Notes: generated by a model from the sequence alone, not told the origin. Counted from the stretch's first letter, positions 25,020 through 35,833 are shown. The stretch: 64,000 bases of DNA from Dermanyssus gallinae (GCA_003439945.1 QVRM01002785.1:62001-126000), one strand, 5' to 3'. Numbers and translations are program-made.

Positions 25020-25534
25020 TGTGCCTCAAAAACCTCATCGAAGAGAAGGAAGCCGCTTTTGAGGTGAGGGAGCAGAAGAAGATTGTAGCGGTTAAACAGG
25101 AATTGATCGAAGGGCTCGCCAGCATCGAGAAAGAAATAGATAGAGAGCGCCAGCGGAGACAGCCTGGCTGCTGCTGCTGATAGAACGAGCATCCATGTTG
25201 GCGGCGATGCAAAAGCGAGGCTAGAGGAAAGTGTGACATTTGCGGAGGAAAGATGCTGGTCGTAATATGGAGACGGGAAAGAGAGGCCAGAGAGCAGACG
25301 AGACTTGCCGAGGGCGAGAAAGAGGTGATGGATCTGGAGCTAAGCCGAAGTGACGATGACAGAAGAACAAGAAAGCAGACGATGCTGAAGACAAACAACA
25401 AGGGCGACAATGTGGAAGTACGCCATTGCGATGGTCGGCGAACGGCGCCGCAACAAGAAAGATACGATGTTGTTGTTATTGTTCTTCCACTGGAGGAAAC
25501 GAAGCTTCAACAAAACAAACAGCAGCAGAAATAG
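25020..25534 (+). pseudogene. Charged coiled-coil protein relic
   Basis: One plus-strand frame reads LKNLIEEKEAAFEVREQKK and IEGLASIEKEIDRERQRR, then a TGA-TAG pair after a CTG run near 25172, then in the same frame WRREREAREQTRLAEGEKEV. Heptad-like spacing and alternating Glu/Lys/Arg suggest a long coiled coil. C-terminal coiled coils of this type occur in several host and transposon-encoded proteins, so I do not name a family. The 175-codon minus-strand frame opposite (24883-25410) is its antisense shadow. Stops make it non-functional. Confidence 0.45.
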
Positions 25535-25671
25535 CTGGAGACAGAAAAGCAGCGCAACGGGCGAGATACGCTACCAACAGATGGAAAATTGTCATAATTG
25601 ATGGACGCTTGGACATATTGAGAGTGGAAGAACAGTTGGCGAGAGTTACTTCGAAGGGCACAACTTGGCTG

Positions 25672-25673
<2 letters not shown>

Positions 25674-25712
<39 letters not shown>
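25674..25712. repeat. (TA)n microsatellite
   Basis: About 19 TA units directly downstream of the coiled-coil relic. Confidence 0.95.
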
Positions 25713-25714
<2 letters not shown>

Positions 25715-26600
25715 GAATTTTGTTTACCATTCCTGGTTTAATAATATACTTTAAATCTGATGCGCTCACTGCGTACTAAGCCACATAGTGTAAGGTGCTA
25801 GCTTTGCATACTATTATTATTATTACCATTACAAGCATCCTCGTCTGTAGTGCATTCGTACTACTAATTGGATTATGACACTAATTATAATACTAGTTAA
25901 TGATCGTGGCTTGGTTTAGCGCGGTTTTTCTCCATGGCTCTTTACAATATGCTACTTCCGACTATTAGAAAGAGAGAAATCGAGGTCTATAGTAGAATTG
26001 ATTGAGGAGGTTACGGGTTTATATATTAATGTAGAACAGAGGTTGGTTATGCGGGGTTAATTAATATAATGTAGGCAAATTAGGAGATGGAAGTCGTTAA
26101 GGAGGTTAGTGAACAAGTAAAAAGAGTGCTAGGCAAAGTGCTGGACCACCGGGTCGTCAACTCGAGTCTCAACGAGGACGTTTTCACACATATACTATAT
26201 AGAGCACGGCCTGGCGGGGGCTCTTCCTTTTTAACGCGCGCCCTATTCATGGATAGCCCGCAAACTTCGACGAAGAGACTGAAGAATTTATGGACGCGGT
26301 TCATGCTGTAAAACTCGATTTACTAAACGCTTACAGGAAGAAACGCCGCTCGTTTCAAGATCACGGTGGCACGCGGTCACCATGGCAGCGGCATGGAAGG
26401 AGGTGGTGGAGGTAACTTCTTGAGGCTTGCCCTGCAAGGCCGTTATGGGCAAGCTCCGCTGCCCGCAACCCGCAAACTGTGGAGTTGGAGGTTGCACTAT
26501 CGATTTGTATCCGGCGAATAAGTCCCCGACCACGGCTGACAAGACAGCTTTCCACCCGACGCAATCTGGATAATTGCTAGATGGGGTAACCCATCTCGTG
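25713..26600. other. Mostly unrecognised; may hold upstream parts of the next LINE
   Basis: Frames at 26087-26311 (plus) and 26288-26650 (minus) show no certain motif. The plus strand near 26290-26340 (DAVHAVKLDLLNAYRKKR) has the feel of the linker before a LINE RT, but this is weak. Confidence 0.3.
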
Positions 26601-27720
26601 ATTCGACTGCTCTTGAAGGGCCATTTTGTGGCCGGTCGTAAAGCGCTCACCTAGCGTTGATTCCTACTCCGGGTTCCGGCCCGGAGTCTGCCGCATAGCG
26701 ACCAATTGCCTACAGGGCACGGGGGGCGTTGAATGTAAATGCGCTGGCTAAGCGATTAAACGCAGAGATAGACGACCGGCAGGCTATCTCGGAAGACCAA
26801 CACGGTTTTCAGCTGGGCCGCTTGACGTTGAATATCCTGTACTGGGTACTCTGCAGGGCGTAGTAGAAGATTGCTATTTGGCTCATTCGTGTTACTCAGT
26901 TGATTCAACGTAAGGAACCCGTTTATTCCCGTAAATTGGGACGTCGTCATGCCAACGCTGGAGCCTACAGTAATTTCCCTCTACAAGGCCGCGTCTTACT
27001 TTTTTTTTACTTGGACGGCCAGAACCAGCTTTTATTGCCCTGACTCAGGAACTTACAGCCGGGGCACGCGGCGCTCTGTCTTTATGTTTTCCCTATTATT
27101 GGAAATTGGCCCATGACGGGCTCTTGTGGCTCGGGGGCACCCCAACGTAGTTGAAGCTACCACTTACGCAGATTACCTTGCGTTGTTAGTCACCACCCGA
27201 CAGGACACAACCTTGGGATCTTCAGCAAACCTCGCGCTCCATGGCTACATGGAGGCACACCACCTTCAGCTAGCCCCTCAGAATACAGAAGCTTTAATTG
27301 ACCGTGCGAAAGAGGACTCGCGGAATACGGGTGGAACTGGTCTCACGGGAAGGCTATATGCTGCCTATGTGACGAAGAAGGTTTCCACGCCCGCGAGGCC
27401 ACCTTCATGAGGAGGGCGCGAAGTCGCGCCGTGCGCTAGAGACACCCGAACAGGTGCTTCTCACGTATTGTGCGACCCAGATATTCACGGGACATGGACA
27501 GTGTCAGCAGTAGACAGTCAGAATTCGAAATGCGTCTGCGAATACATAAGTCTTATGCAGGTCGGGCCAGCCTGACGGCATCGACCGCACAATGGCTCAA
27601 TGCCTACCGCGCTCTAACAAGGTACCGTCAGCCACTGATGCTTGCGCTTGCCGGCCGCCGCAGTTCAAATAATGGAGACTCCCGCAGCCTGGTCTTTAAA
27701 CTAACCTGGACGTCCTCATG
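26600..27720 (+). pseudogene. R1/jockey-type LINE RT relic
   Basis: The plus strand carries, in shifting frames, AHLALIPTPGSGPESAA followed by RPI (the LIPKPGKDP...YRPI box), NALAKRLNAEIDDRQAISED and QHGFQLGRLT (fingers), WDVVMPTLEPTVISLYKAAS, then TTYADYLALLVTT where YADD has become YADY. GYMEAHHLQLAPQ and, near 27470, TQIFTGHGQ follow, like the TGHG box of the R1-like element at 1.4-1.9 kb. The order of boxes is right for a LINE ORF2. Catalytic Asp loss and frameshifts show that it is dead. Confidence 0.7.
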
Positions 27721-28349
27721 AGAAAGATTACACGACTAAACAAAGCCGAAGAGCTTGAATTGGAGTTTGAGAGTGGCCGAGGAGGGATTTACTAAAGTGT
27801 AAGATTCAACCAGGCTAATCTTCAAATGATTAGGTCAGTCAAACCGGCTAGTGATATGACAAATAATTGAAAAATATATACCTCCTTAAAACTGGAGAGC
27901 GACATTGCCAAGAGTCATTATCTCAGTATGTGGGTCCCTGAATCAGGTTAACATTTGACGATCTTTGAGGAATGTCAAAAATGTATTCTTCAAACCACTG
28001 ACGATTGCAGTGTGGTCGAGATTGTTATAAGCTTCCACGAAGAGGAACACGACAATGATGTGGTTTCCTTTGGCGGTTTGAGATAGGTAGATAAATCGCA
28101 AAAAAGGTAAATAAATCGCCCGGGGACGACCGTAGTGGCCTATACGTGGACATATTATTTGCTTATGCTCCTTATTTTAGTAGTAGTAATGCAAGCAAAG
28201 CCACAAACGTTAATGTGACTTTTAATACGTCCAATAAACTTAAGTTCCAATTTTCATGTGCTACATTTGATTATTTCCAACCCGCGATTTCATCGTCGCA
28301 TGCTTGTGACTGTACGCCCGATACTCCGCTCCAAACGTTTGTGCCGACC
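27721..28349. other. No recognised feature
   Basis: A short local repeat, AGGTA(G/A)ATAAATCGC, occurs twice near 28085-28120. Nothing else was recognised. Confidence 0.35.
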
Positions 28350-28363
28350 TTCGAACATGGCTT

Positions 28364-28583
28364 TTTTTTTTTTTTTTTTTTTTTTTATGGAGGAGGGTTA
28401 AATACTTTTACGTACTATTGCTACGAGTAGAAAATGAGAAGATCCCACTTTCCATTCGAGCAGTGTGGGACTCGACCCCAGCGGATGGGTGTTAGCCCGC
28501 TGAGACCCATACCCACTAAACGCACCTCCCCCCTTAAGCTTCACTCTCTGATGACCCAGATCTCCATAGAACTCTCGTGCTGA
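28364..28583 (-). mobile_element. tRNA-derived SINE, poly(A) tail, 14-bp target duplication
   Basis: TTCGAACATGGCTT occurs at 28350-28363 and again at 28584-28597, exactly flanking the insert. On the minus strand the insert holds an A-box-like GCGTTTAGTGGGTATGGG and a B-box-like GGGGTCGAGTCCC, and ends in an A-run of about 22 (the T-run at 28364-28386). Together these show retrotransposition of a pol III-type SINE by LINE machinery. About 45 bases precede the tRNA-like part, unusual for a head-first tRNA SINE. The insert is about 220 bp. Confidence 0.92.
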
Positions 28584-28597
28584 TTCGAACATGGCTT

Positions 28598-29079
28598 GAC
28601 CGGTGCCTTCAGCAGCTTTGTGACTTCGAAGACGCTAGCACTTCAGTGATCACCCATATTTCGCTCTTTATTCGTGCTGTGGCATCTTGATGTCGTAACG
28701 GAAATTGTTTGTTTTTAAAATCACCTGCAAGTTCAGCTTCAAAATCATCGTCAACCGCCATAGATACAATAGAACGTTCACTGGCTCGCCTATATACCGG
28801 CTTATTCACGTTTCATTGCTTATGTGAGTGTCGAGCATACGCTGACCCTACTTGGTGGCGGCTTTCTCTGTGTGCAGTCTGAAATCTTCTCGTTGGTCGG
28901 CACACGTAATACAGTAACATTGTCAGTATTCACATTTTCACATATATGAGCCGCGTCTATGAACGCGTCTTGCACGTTGAACACGGAAAACGCATGATAG
29001 CGCTGCTCCGACTCAGTATGATTTTCCCCTCGCCGCTATCTTCCAATGTCAGCTGCGTGTGTAGAGTAATATCACAGTT
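28598..29079. other. No recognised feature
   Basis: A minus-strand frame at 28609-28809 has no motif that I know. Confidence 0.3.
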
Positions 29080-29430
29080 TTAAATTGGTAGACACCTGAT
29101 TCGTGTTTCGCAAGGTGTCCCGATGTTACATTTCGGTCTCGCAAAATGTATCTAATCTTGGATGATAAAGACGTTTTGCAAATTTCTGCACATACAAGTA
29201 TATGATAGCGTCCAATATCACACTCTCCACAGAAGCTACAAACACAATCTTCAATATTAAAACAACTGGGGTTCATGCATATGTGATGATGATATCTGTA
29301 CAAAGTTGTTCGGCAGATTTGCAAACGGATCTTTTGCATGGCTCTTTTCCATCTCTGTGAACAGAAGGCCGGGCCATCAGTATAGTTCTCTACTACAAAA
29401 TGTATATTTCTGTTCTCTCTATAGACTCGA
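29080..29430 (-). mobile_element. 5'-truncated second copy of the 29.6-33.1 kb LINE
   Basis: The minus strand repeats the last 350 bases of the longer copy: NPSCFNIEDCVCSFCGECDIGRYHILVC here against EPSCFNIEECVCSFCGEFDI there, with the same order before and after. It stops after GTGTCTACCAATTT, where the long copy goes on with TGTGGTGAAATAAATGC. It lies just beyond the tail of the long copy, in the same orientation, after about 150 bases of other sequence. Confidence 0.85.
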
Positions 29431-29691
29431 TTCTTTTATTTTAAATTCTAGATCATCTTCCGTCCCATAAATCTTAAAATCACCATGCAAAGTAGGTTCG
29501 ATGTTAGTAGGGCCGGATTTGATGAGACACCTAGGCTTTCTTCAATACTCCTTGTGACAGCATAGTCGCTTACTCTCAGCAGTATACGTTTTATTCAATT
29601 TTATTCAATTCAATTCAGCATTTATTTCACCACAAAATTGGTAGACAGTTGATTCAATTTTCACAAGGTGTCACAAAGTGACTTTTTGGTC

Positions 29692-30503
29692 TTACAATAT
29701 AAATTCAACTTTGGATGATAAGGACGTTCCGCAAATTTCTGGGCACACAAGTATCTGATAGCGTCCAATATCAAACTCTCCGCAAAAGCTACAAACACAT
29801 TCTTCAATATTAAAACAGCTTGGCTCCATGCATATATAATGGTGGTGCCCGTGCCAGGTTATTCGGCAGATTAGCGAGCGGTTCCTTTGCATGGCTCCTT
29901 TCCATCTACGTGAAGAAAAGGCCGGGCCATCAGTATAATTCTCAGCTACAAATTTTAAATTTATGTTTTCTCTGTAGGCTCGATATGAGTCTAGAATGTG
30001 CGGTGCAAATGGTGTGTTACTAAGTGCTAGGTCTTCAATAAGTGTTCTCTCTCCGCACATCTCTAAGGCAAGTGTTGCCGACGCGCACTTTGGGAGCCGC
30101 AAAACACGCTTAACATATCTGGCCTTTAGCTTGTCTAGACTTTTTAGATGGCTCAGGTATGGTGCAATTGTGGAAAGGCAGTATGTTGCTACAGGGAGTA
30201 CTTTGATTTTAAAGCAATTTATAGCTGTTTTACGTCTACATCGTGCATATTGCCTAACAAAAACATTGCAGACGTAGCTTTTGCTTGTATCTCTTCTATA
30301 TGTCTGCTAAAAGAGAGCTCGGGGGTTAGTGTGCCTAGATACGAGAAGTGGCTAACTAATTTGAGTGGTTGTCCATATACTGACAGATCATGATCCCTGG
30401 CCGCGTATGACCCTCCTCTGCTAAAGCGTAAGACCTGTGACTTTTCCGCGTTAATCTTGAGCTTGTTTTCTTCGCACCACCTCGCAGTTTCGTTGAGGTA
30501 AAA
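29692..30503 (-). pseudogene. LINE ORF2 thumb and Cys-rich C-terminus
   Basis: Following an in-frame TAG just after LVILGKSRNHL, the same frame continues with ARWCEENKLKINAEKSQVL and FSYLGTLTPELSFSRHIEEI, the RT thumb. After a frameshift it reads LDKLKARYVKRVLRLP and ends in C-X4-C-X-C-X2-C ... C (PSCFNIEECVCSFCGE and YQILVC), a likely zinc-binding end. The segment is colinear with the RT upstream. Only the stops and one frameshift break it. Confidence 0.8.
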
Positions 30504-31955
30504 CTATAGATGGTTACGAGATTTTCCTAAAATGACTAGATCGTCAGCATAAAATGCAAAATGGGCTTTAAGATTACGCAGTAAGTCCGCGAGTCCAGTC
30601 ACGTACAAAATAAAAAGAAATGGGCTAGCTGAGTCTCCCTGGGCTACCCCGATGGTTTGTGCTACGGGTGTTTGTACATAGTGGTCGCCGTTCTTCACCC
30701 AAATTATATTGTGTGCTAATATATTATGAACGAGATTAAAAAGGGGGCCTGTTATGTTAAAACGTTTGCGAAGAGTGTCTAATAAACGATCCCTTGGCAG
30801 GCAATCGAAAGCATTTTGAAAATCTATACCGTATTGTTCTGCTGGAATTTTGTCTTCTACGCGCGGGTACAGTCGATTAACAATGAGCGACGTTAATATC
30901 TTGTAAAGGACGCTTGTAAGTGCTAAGCCCCTGTAGTTCTTTGGGTCAGTTGCATCTCCCTTTCGCTTAAATAAAGGCTGTAGATAGCTTTTCCGCCACT
31001 CATCGGGAATTTTGCCTTGTCGAACACATTCATTGTATAGTTTTGTCACAATAGGGCATAAAGCGTCAATATTCGACTTCAGGTGTTCATTAAGAATACG
31101 ATCGGGTCCTGCTGATTTCCCGTTTTGCTTCGATATAATTGCGGTTTTGACTTCGTCTTCAGTAAAATCAACAATTTCTTCTAAAAGGTCTTGGTCTGGC
31201 AATATGACGTCTCTCGTAAATAGATTTGTAAAGTGGGCTACCCACTCTTCGTCATTTATCAATGGGTTTGAAGGTACTGGTCTCCTTGGAAGAAGTAGCC
31301 ATGGTTTCCGCACGCTTTCCGAAATTAGCCTAATGCGTTGTTGTTCCTCGTAATGCCGTTTCTTTTCTTTCTTCATACATCTAAATATTCGTTCTAATTC
31401 CGCCAGTTGTAGAAGTTCAGTTGACGTTGTGGGTTTATACAGACAGATCACCTTCTTCATTTGTCGACACTCCTTGTCAAACCACGGCTTGTGTCTCTGC
31501 AGTCTCACGTTCTTTGGTTTTGCAGCCGTGTGGATAGACCACTTAATCGTTTTTTCAATATAGTTTATATCATCTGTGCCGTAGGCCATTTGTAGTGCTT
31601 GTTCCAGTATATGGACATCCAATGAGCGAGATGGTCGATTGATTATAGATGTCGCCGTTTCTTGTCTTCTGTGCAATTTGAACTCCACTTGACAGTGCTT
31701 GCGGTGTGCTGATTGTATTACGGTAAGATCAAAGATAGCCTCGACCGTTTGTGGTATCGATGATAAAACAATATCAACCGCGCTGTATCCGTTCCAGCTA
31801 AAATATGTTGGGTCATTGCATTTATTATGAATGCTTAATCCAAGTTCGTTGACCGCAGCTTTGAAACTTTCTTGCCTGGCTCCTTCTTTTGTCAAATCAC
31901 AGTTAAAATTACCACCTATAATTATATTTTTATTTACATTTGTGCAGATTTCCAT
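30504..31955 (-). pseudogene. LINE ORF2: endonuclease C-terminal half and reverse transcriptase
   Basis: A 483-codon frame, the longest in the window. It opens with NIIIGGNFNCDLTKEG (endonuclease GDFN-type box, Asp changed to Asn), runs through a basic linker, then LINE RT boxes: KQNGKSAGPDRILNEHLKS, KNYRGLALTSVLYKILT, DFQNAFDCLPRDRLLD, GVAQGDSASPFLFILY and AFYADDLVILGKS. The catalytic YADD is intact. However, EQYGIDFQNAFD joins two boxes that are normally about 35-40 residues apart, so part of the fingers/palm is deleted in frame. A TAG ends the frame soon after YADD. Confidence 0.92.
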
Positions 31956-31970
31956 GCAATTACCTATGTC

Positions 31971-32318
31971 CTATACTATTTGATGGACGGTCCGTTCAAA
32001 TGGGCTATAAACACATATAAGATAGTAATCGATTAGTTCTAGTACAATCTGCCTGGCGGTGCTACGAAGAAGCTTGGCATGCTCCTTCGTTCGCACGCCT
32101 ATGCACACGCCCCACTTTGGTCGTCCCCGGCCCTCTGATTTAGTCGCTAGTCCATGAAACATTTTATGACTTATAAAAGGGGTGCGTGTAAAATCTGTTT
32201 CAAATGTCTCGGTTAAAAATATTATGTCATATTCACTAAACATATTCTCTCCTGACGTTCGGTACAGACTATTTAGGGACTCTACATTCCATAAAAGACA
32301 TTTTGATGACACTGTCAT
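31971..32318 (-). pseudogene. LINE ORF2 endonuclease N-terminal half
   Basis: The 115-codon frame has LLWNVESLNSL (the N-box of APE endonucleases), EYDIIFLTETF (the catalytic Glu box) and KWGVCIGV further on. It is followed, after a frame change, by the GNFN box in the next frame. In LINEs this domain nicks target DNA. The break between the halves is a single frameshift near 31960. Confidence 0.82.
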
Positions 32319-32348
32319 CGAGTTCCGATTTCCGGACGTAATATCGAG

Positions 32349-33104
32349 TCACTTGTATGTTTCCATTTCGTCATTGTTATTATTGTTGTCATCTTCTGGC
32401 CTGCAGCGCTTGGCACCAATGCTAGCTCCCGTATCGTTTGCTGCATTATATACTCTATACGGCTTTAGCTGTCCGCGGTACGGTCTAAAATGTATACCCT
32501 CTGGCCACACTGACGGGTCCAGTAGCGCATTAAACTTATCAGCGTCTACCTGAACGTGGTAGCTATTGTAATATGTTTGATTCATGCCGACGAGCTTCGT
32601 TACGTTCACGTTTGTGTCGGATCCAACAATGCGGCTGACGTACTCCTTGAGGGCGTCTGCAGAGTGCGATAACTCCAATCTGCTGCAAAAAGAGCTCTGA
32701 CTTTTGGACGTTCAGGTATATTGCGTGCCTCTACAGCTTTTAGCTGAGTCATTCTATTCGTTCCTGTCGATACGTGCACGATACGTCCTCCTCTTCCAAC
32801 TGTGCGCCACGAATTGTCACGTGCCGTGTTTTTCTTATCGGCTTCTTTCACTTACGACGTTGCGTTGTTGGCTAGTGTTGAAGTGAAGGCGACGTGGTGT
32901 AGGGATGTTGCGATTTGAAGGCAGGTTTGTGTTCTGGCATTGTTGATGTTGCTGTTGTTTACCAATGGGCCGTTGGATGGTTCGGTGATCAGCTGATTTG
33001 GGAGTCGGGCCATTCTTGCTAACTATCTTCTTTGTAAGATCTTCAATTTGTTTTTTGAGGGCTTCAAATTTTGCGGTACAATCACAGGATGCCGGGTTGA
33101 CCAA
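32349..33104 (-). pseudogene. LINE ORF1 in three frames
   Basis: Three overlapping minus-strand frames make one ORF1. The first has KFEALKKQIEDLTKKIV, a short coiled coil, then a Gln/Asn-rich linker. The second has a WRTVGRGGRIVHV segment. The third has YHVQVDADKFNALLDPSVWP followed by EGIHFRPYRG, matching a segment common in ORF1 proteins of CR1/L2-type LINEs (FKV-V-E--F--L--P--WP-G---R--), and ends in an acidic, Asn-rich tail. ORF1 proteins bind the LINE RNA. Two frameshifts separate the parts. Confidence 0.65.
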
Positions 33105-33244
33105 GGCTGTATTTCTTCTTCTCTTCCACTTCTAATTGTACTCACCGGCAGCAGACGACAAAAAATAGTTTTTAGATTATCTACGCCTGTTGCGGCATGA
33201 TTATTAGTGATGCCGTTAACAATTCATTCATTAGCCCATTCTAG

Positions 33245-33312
33245 CGGGCTAATGCGCTAGTCATAGTTGTCATCTGCCGCGGCGTTGCCGGTTCGATCCC
33301 GGCTGTTGATCG
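33245..33312 (+). mobile_element. tRNA-like SINE head (candidate)
   Basis: GCGGGCTAATGCGCTAGTCA and, about 30 bases later, GCCGGTTCGATCCCGGC resemble the A- and B-box parts of a tRNA, with a self-complementary T-arm around the B box. No full cloverleaf or duplication was found. The extent of any SINE body downstream is unknown. Confidence 0.45.
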
Positions 33313-34074
33313 AATTTTCTTTAAGCGATGCGCATTGAGAATAGATGATAAACCATACTCAGAGTCGCTGGCCGTGTGACCACAAGGACTGTTCGGGAAA
33401 CGCTAGCTATATCAGCATGTCTGCCCTCGGTGCACGTAAGATGTGCCTCACGACGATTGCAAGCCCGTAGGGGAGAACGGAGGACGGTGTAGAGAAAAAG
33501 AACTCCTTCGAAATGCCTTTAATTCTAGATTATCTCTGATTTCATATACACGACCCCTACTTTGAGGTCATGGCTGGGTCGCATCTCTCTGCGCTGACGG
33601 CAAGGCTTGTTGGGAGCAGCTGCTGAATTCGGCAAACCACAAATGCTGATTCTTCATTCGGCCTGCTTCCCGTATCTCATTTTGGTCTGAGGCTGGACTA
33701 AGACGTCAGACTGTTCTGCCAGTGTAGGCAACATCATAGTAACTTTTTGCTCCTTTAGAAGCTGACTCACTGCTTAGATTATTAGGACAGCCTAACAGTG
33801 CCAGCAAACGGACTAGCACTGTAAGTATGCTGTGCAATAAGAACAATTGAATGAGAGCTGCCTGAACTAGTTTGTATCTTCAATTTTAAGTTTGTCTTTC
33901 TTGAAGAGGCAGAACAGGCTGTCGACAGCACCCTACTGCATTCCCCTACAACTATATGACAGCGAACGTCAAAAGAATTGGCAAGTTGTAATCAAGGTGT
34001 GTAAGCTGTTACGTCTATGAACTGGCAACCATACTATGCAGTGTTAACATACTGCCACCAAACGCCACTACATT
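33313..34074. other. Possible SINE body, otherwise unrecognised
   Basis: No second copy of this sequence was noticed in the window, so the SINE body, if any, cannot be delimited. Confidence 0.3.
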
Positions 34075-34432
34075 ATATATATATATATAAATATTTAGAT
34101 ATATGTATATATATATTTTTTTAGTTTTTCCGTAAGGCTAATGCCAGTGTGCGGTTTTTTATGTCATATATGTGTACACGCTCCACTACATACGATATAC
34201 ACACTGCAGCTATGCTATGTTCTATGTACTATATTTGATATACTACTAAAGTATGCCGTTTTAACATGTATGTAACGTTACGGGCGAAGGGGGGAGTAAT
34301 GCACCATTTGTTTACTGAGAGATTTATGCTTCCCGTTCGGTCCCGGCATTCATCTTATCGGTCCATGGCCGGTTCAGTTGTTAAACCCACGGCCTCCTAA
34401 ATGCGAGACAATGGCTTTGCTACTGAGCCACC
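34075..34432 (-). mobile_element. tRNA-derived SINE with (TA)n tail, longer relative
   Basis: On the minus strand the head reads GGTGGCTCAGTAGCAAAGCC and GGCCGTGGGTTTAAC, close to the head at 23.3 kb. The far end reads CACTGGCATTAGCCTTACGG, an A-rich string and a (TA)n array, which again matches the 23.1-kb copy. The body between is longer and largely different, so it is either a variant subfamily or a copy with an insertion. A second short (TA) run lies at 34435-34460 on the head side. Confidence 0.65.
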
Positions 34433-34460
34433 AGTGATATATATAATATATATTTAGATA

Positions 34461-34969
34461 TCACTGTCAGCTGCGTTCGTTGCGTCAACTTATTTTCTTC
34501 ACGCTGTCTGGTAGCGGCCTGGTCGAGGGCGGTAAGAGACTTGGCAAAAAAGCGCGAAGCGTCACCGAAAGGTACTGCGAGATTACATCCAGAAGATCAC
34601 GAAGCCCATCATTCGCCATTTCGTGAATCAAGTGAATATAGACGTCAGTTTTTTATTCTACTCAGGGGACTCTTGACGAACATTTGTGTTCGATGCAACT
34701 TTTACTCACGCTGATAATTTTGTGAATATTGGGTCTAAGTCGCATGCAAGCCCATGTCAAAATGTCCCTATCTTAATTGTAGAACGTTTTCTTCCATGGC
34801 GGCATGTCTTAGTCATAGTGAGCGAGTTTACGTTAGCATGTTGAGGCTTGCTAGACTCTCGCTTAATCACGCACCATCACTACACAGTAGTCCAATGGCG
34901 TTAAATCGGGACTGCTCGACGGCGCTACGTTCATGCCCTTAACGCTTCGACGGCGGGAGGTCCATGACT
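34461..34969. other. No recognised feature
   Basis: The plus-strand frame at 34754-34942 has no motif that I know. Confidence 0.3.
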
Positions 34970-35140
34970 TTTTAGGGCTGACTCTCAGCCAGCATTTTGC
35001 ATTGTTTTCGTATTGCTTTGTAAGACGAGCACCAATAAAGACTAATGTGCAACGGCGGGAATCAAACCCGTGCAGCTATGTGTCTCTATCGGTCCCAAGG
35101 CGTATGCGAATGGATCACGCCACCGGGCTCGACACGTCTA
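34970..35140 (-). mobile_element. tRNA-derived SINE, same family as 47291-47473
   Basis: The minus strand starts TCGAGCCCGGTGGCGTGATC (A box) and holds CACGGGTTTGATTCCCGCCG (B box), then TTGCACATTAGTCTTTATTG and GGCTGAGAGTCAGCCCTAAA. The same order occurs at 47.3-47.5 kb. The shared end GGCTGAG-GTCAGCC can fold into a small hairpin. A target duplication was not clear here. Confidence 0.8.
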
Positions 35141-35739
35141 TGCCCCAAAACATGCTCATATTCTCAGATACCCCTCATGTACTAAATTGCTGATAGCCCT
35201 GCCTGGCTTGTACGCCATAGGAATTGCATCTGAGGTTCTCGTGGGAAAACTTGCAGATTGCTTGTAAAAATCAAATCAATTGTTCAATTACGCTAACACC
35301 CATGTTAATTTGAATATGCATTAAAGAATAATAAGATATAATTCAAATGAGCTCATCCACCGGATAAGCGCATTCTTTCTACGACGAGGATTCGAATCGA
35401 ACAGCGCGCAAAATTTCACAGGAGTGAGAGTGAGAATGACACAACAGTTGTTTGTAATGCCTACTATATGTAGCTGGATGATACTTTTCGTTTCATAACA
35501 CTCTATACTGTGCAACATCGTGGACATCACTTCAGCTTTCATTCCGTCATTGCGAGACAACGATCCATGAAGAAATTACGCACATCTGCTTGTTTGGAAG
35601 AAGACTCTAAATAGCTTCATGTTAGCTACCAAATTGCAAATAGTCACATTAAGAACAATTGGTTAAAATCGGGGTTCTAAGATATCAATTTGTTTTGCTT
35701 TCAGTCATTTAAAAATTCACTACTATGCTAAATGTTCAT
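35141..35739. other. No recognised feature
   Basis: No coding or repeat pattern was recognised. Confidence 0.3.
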
Positions 35740-35833
35740 AGAACAACAACATTATTATTTTTTTTTGTTCTGGGAGGTTTTGGGAATGCATGATGTACAT
35801 GCGCCACTAGCAGCCTGCAGAACAACAACATTA
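35740..35833 (-). mobile_element. 64-bp retro-insert between perfect 15-bp repeats
   Basis: AGAACAACAACATTA occurs at 35740-35754 and 35819-35833. The 64 bases between them end, on the minus strand, in an A-run of nine (T-run at about 35758-35766). Target-site duplication plus a terminal A-run is the hallmark of LINE-driven insertion, here of a very short 3' end. No parent element was noticed in the window. Confidence 0.8.

Larger units (their letters stand above)
29585..33150 (-). mobile_element. APE-type LINE, two ORFs, near full length but dead
   Basis: On the minus strand the order is ORF1 (33104-32349), endonuclease (32318 to about 31700), RT (about 31300-30500) and a Cys-rich C-terminus (to 29692), then a 3' UTR and a tail built of TTGAAT/GAATAAAA units near 29585-29625. 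This is the layout of a CR1/L2-like or related APE-type LINE; I do not assign a clade. The RT has an internal deletion, and several stops and frameshifts are present. The 5' end is not marked by a visible duplication. Confidence 0.85.

Noticed and set aside
24883..25410. 175-codon minus-strand frame rich in Ser, Leu and Phe
   Set aside because: Antisense of the charged coiled-coil relic; the composition follows from the purine-rich plus strand.
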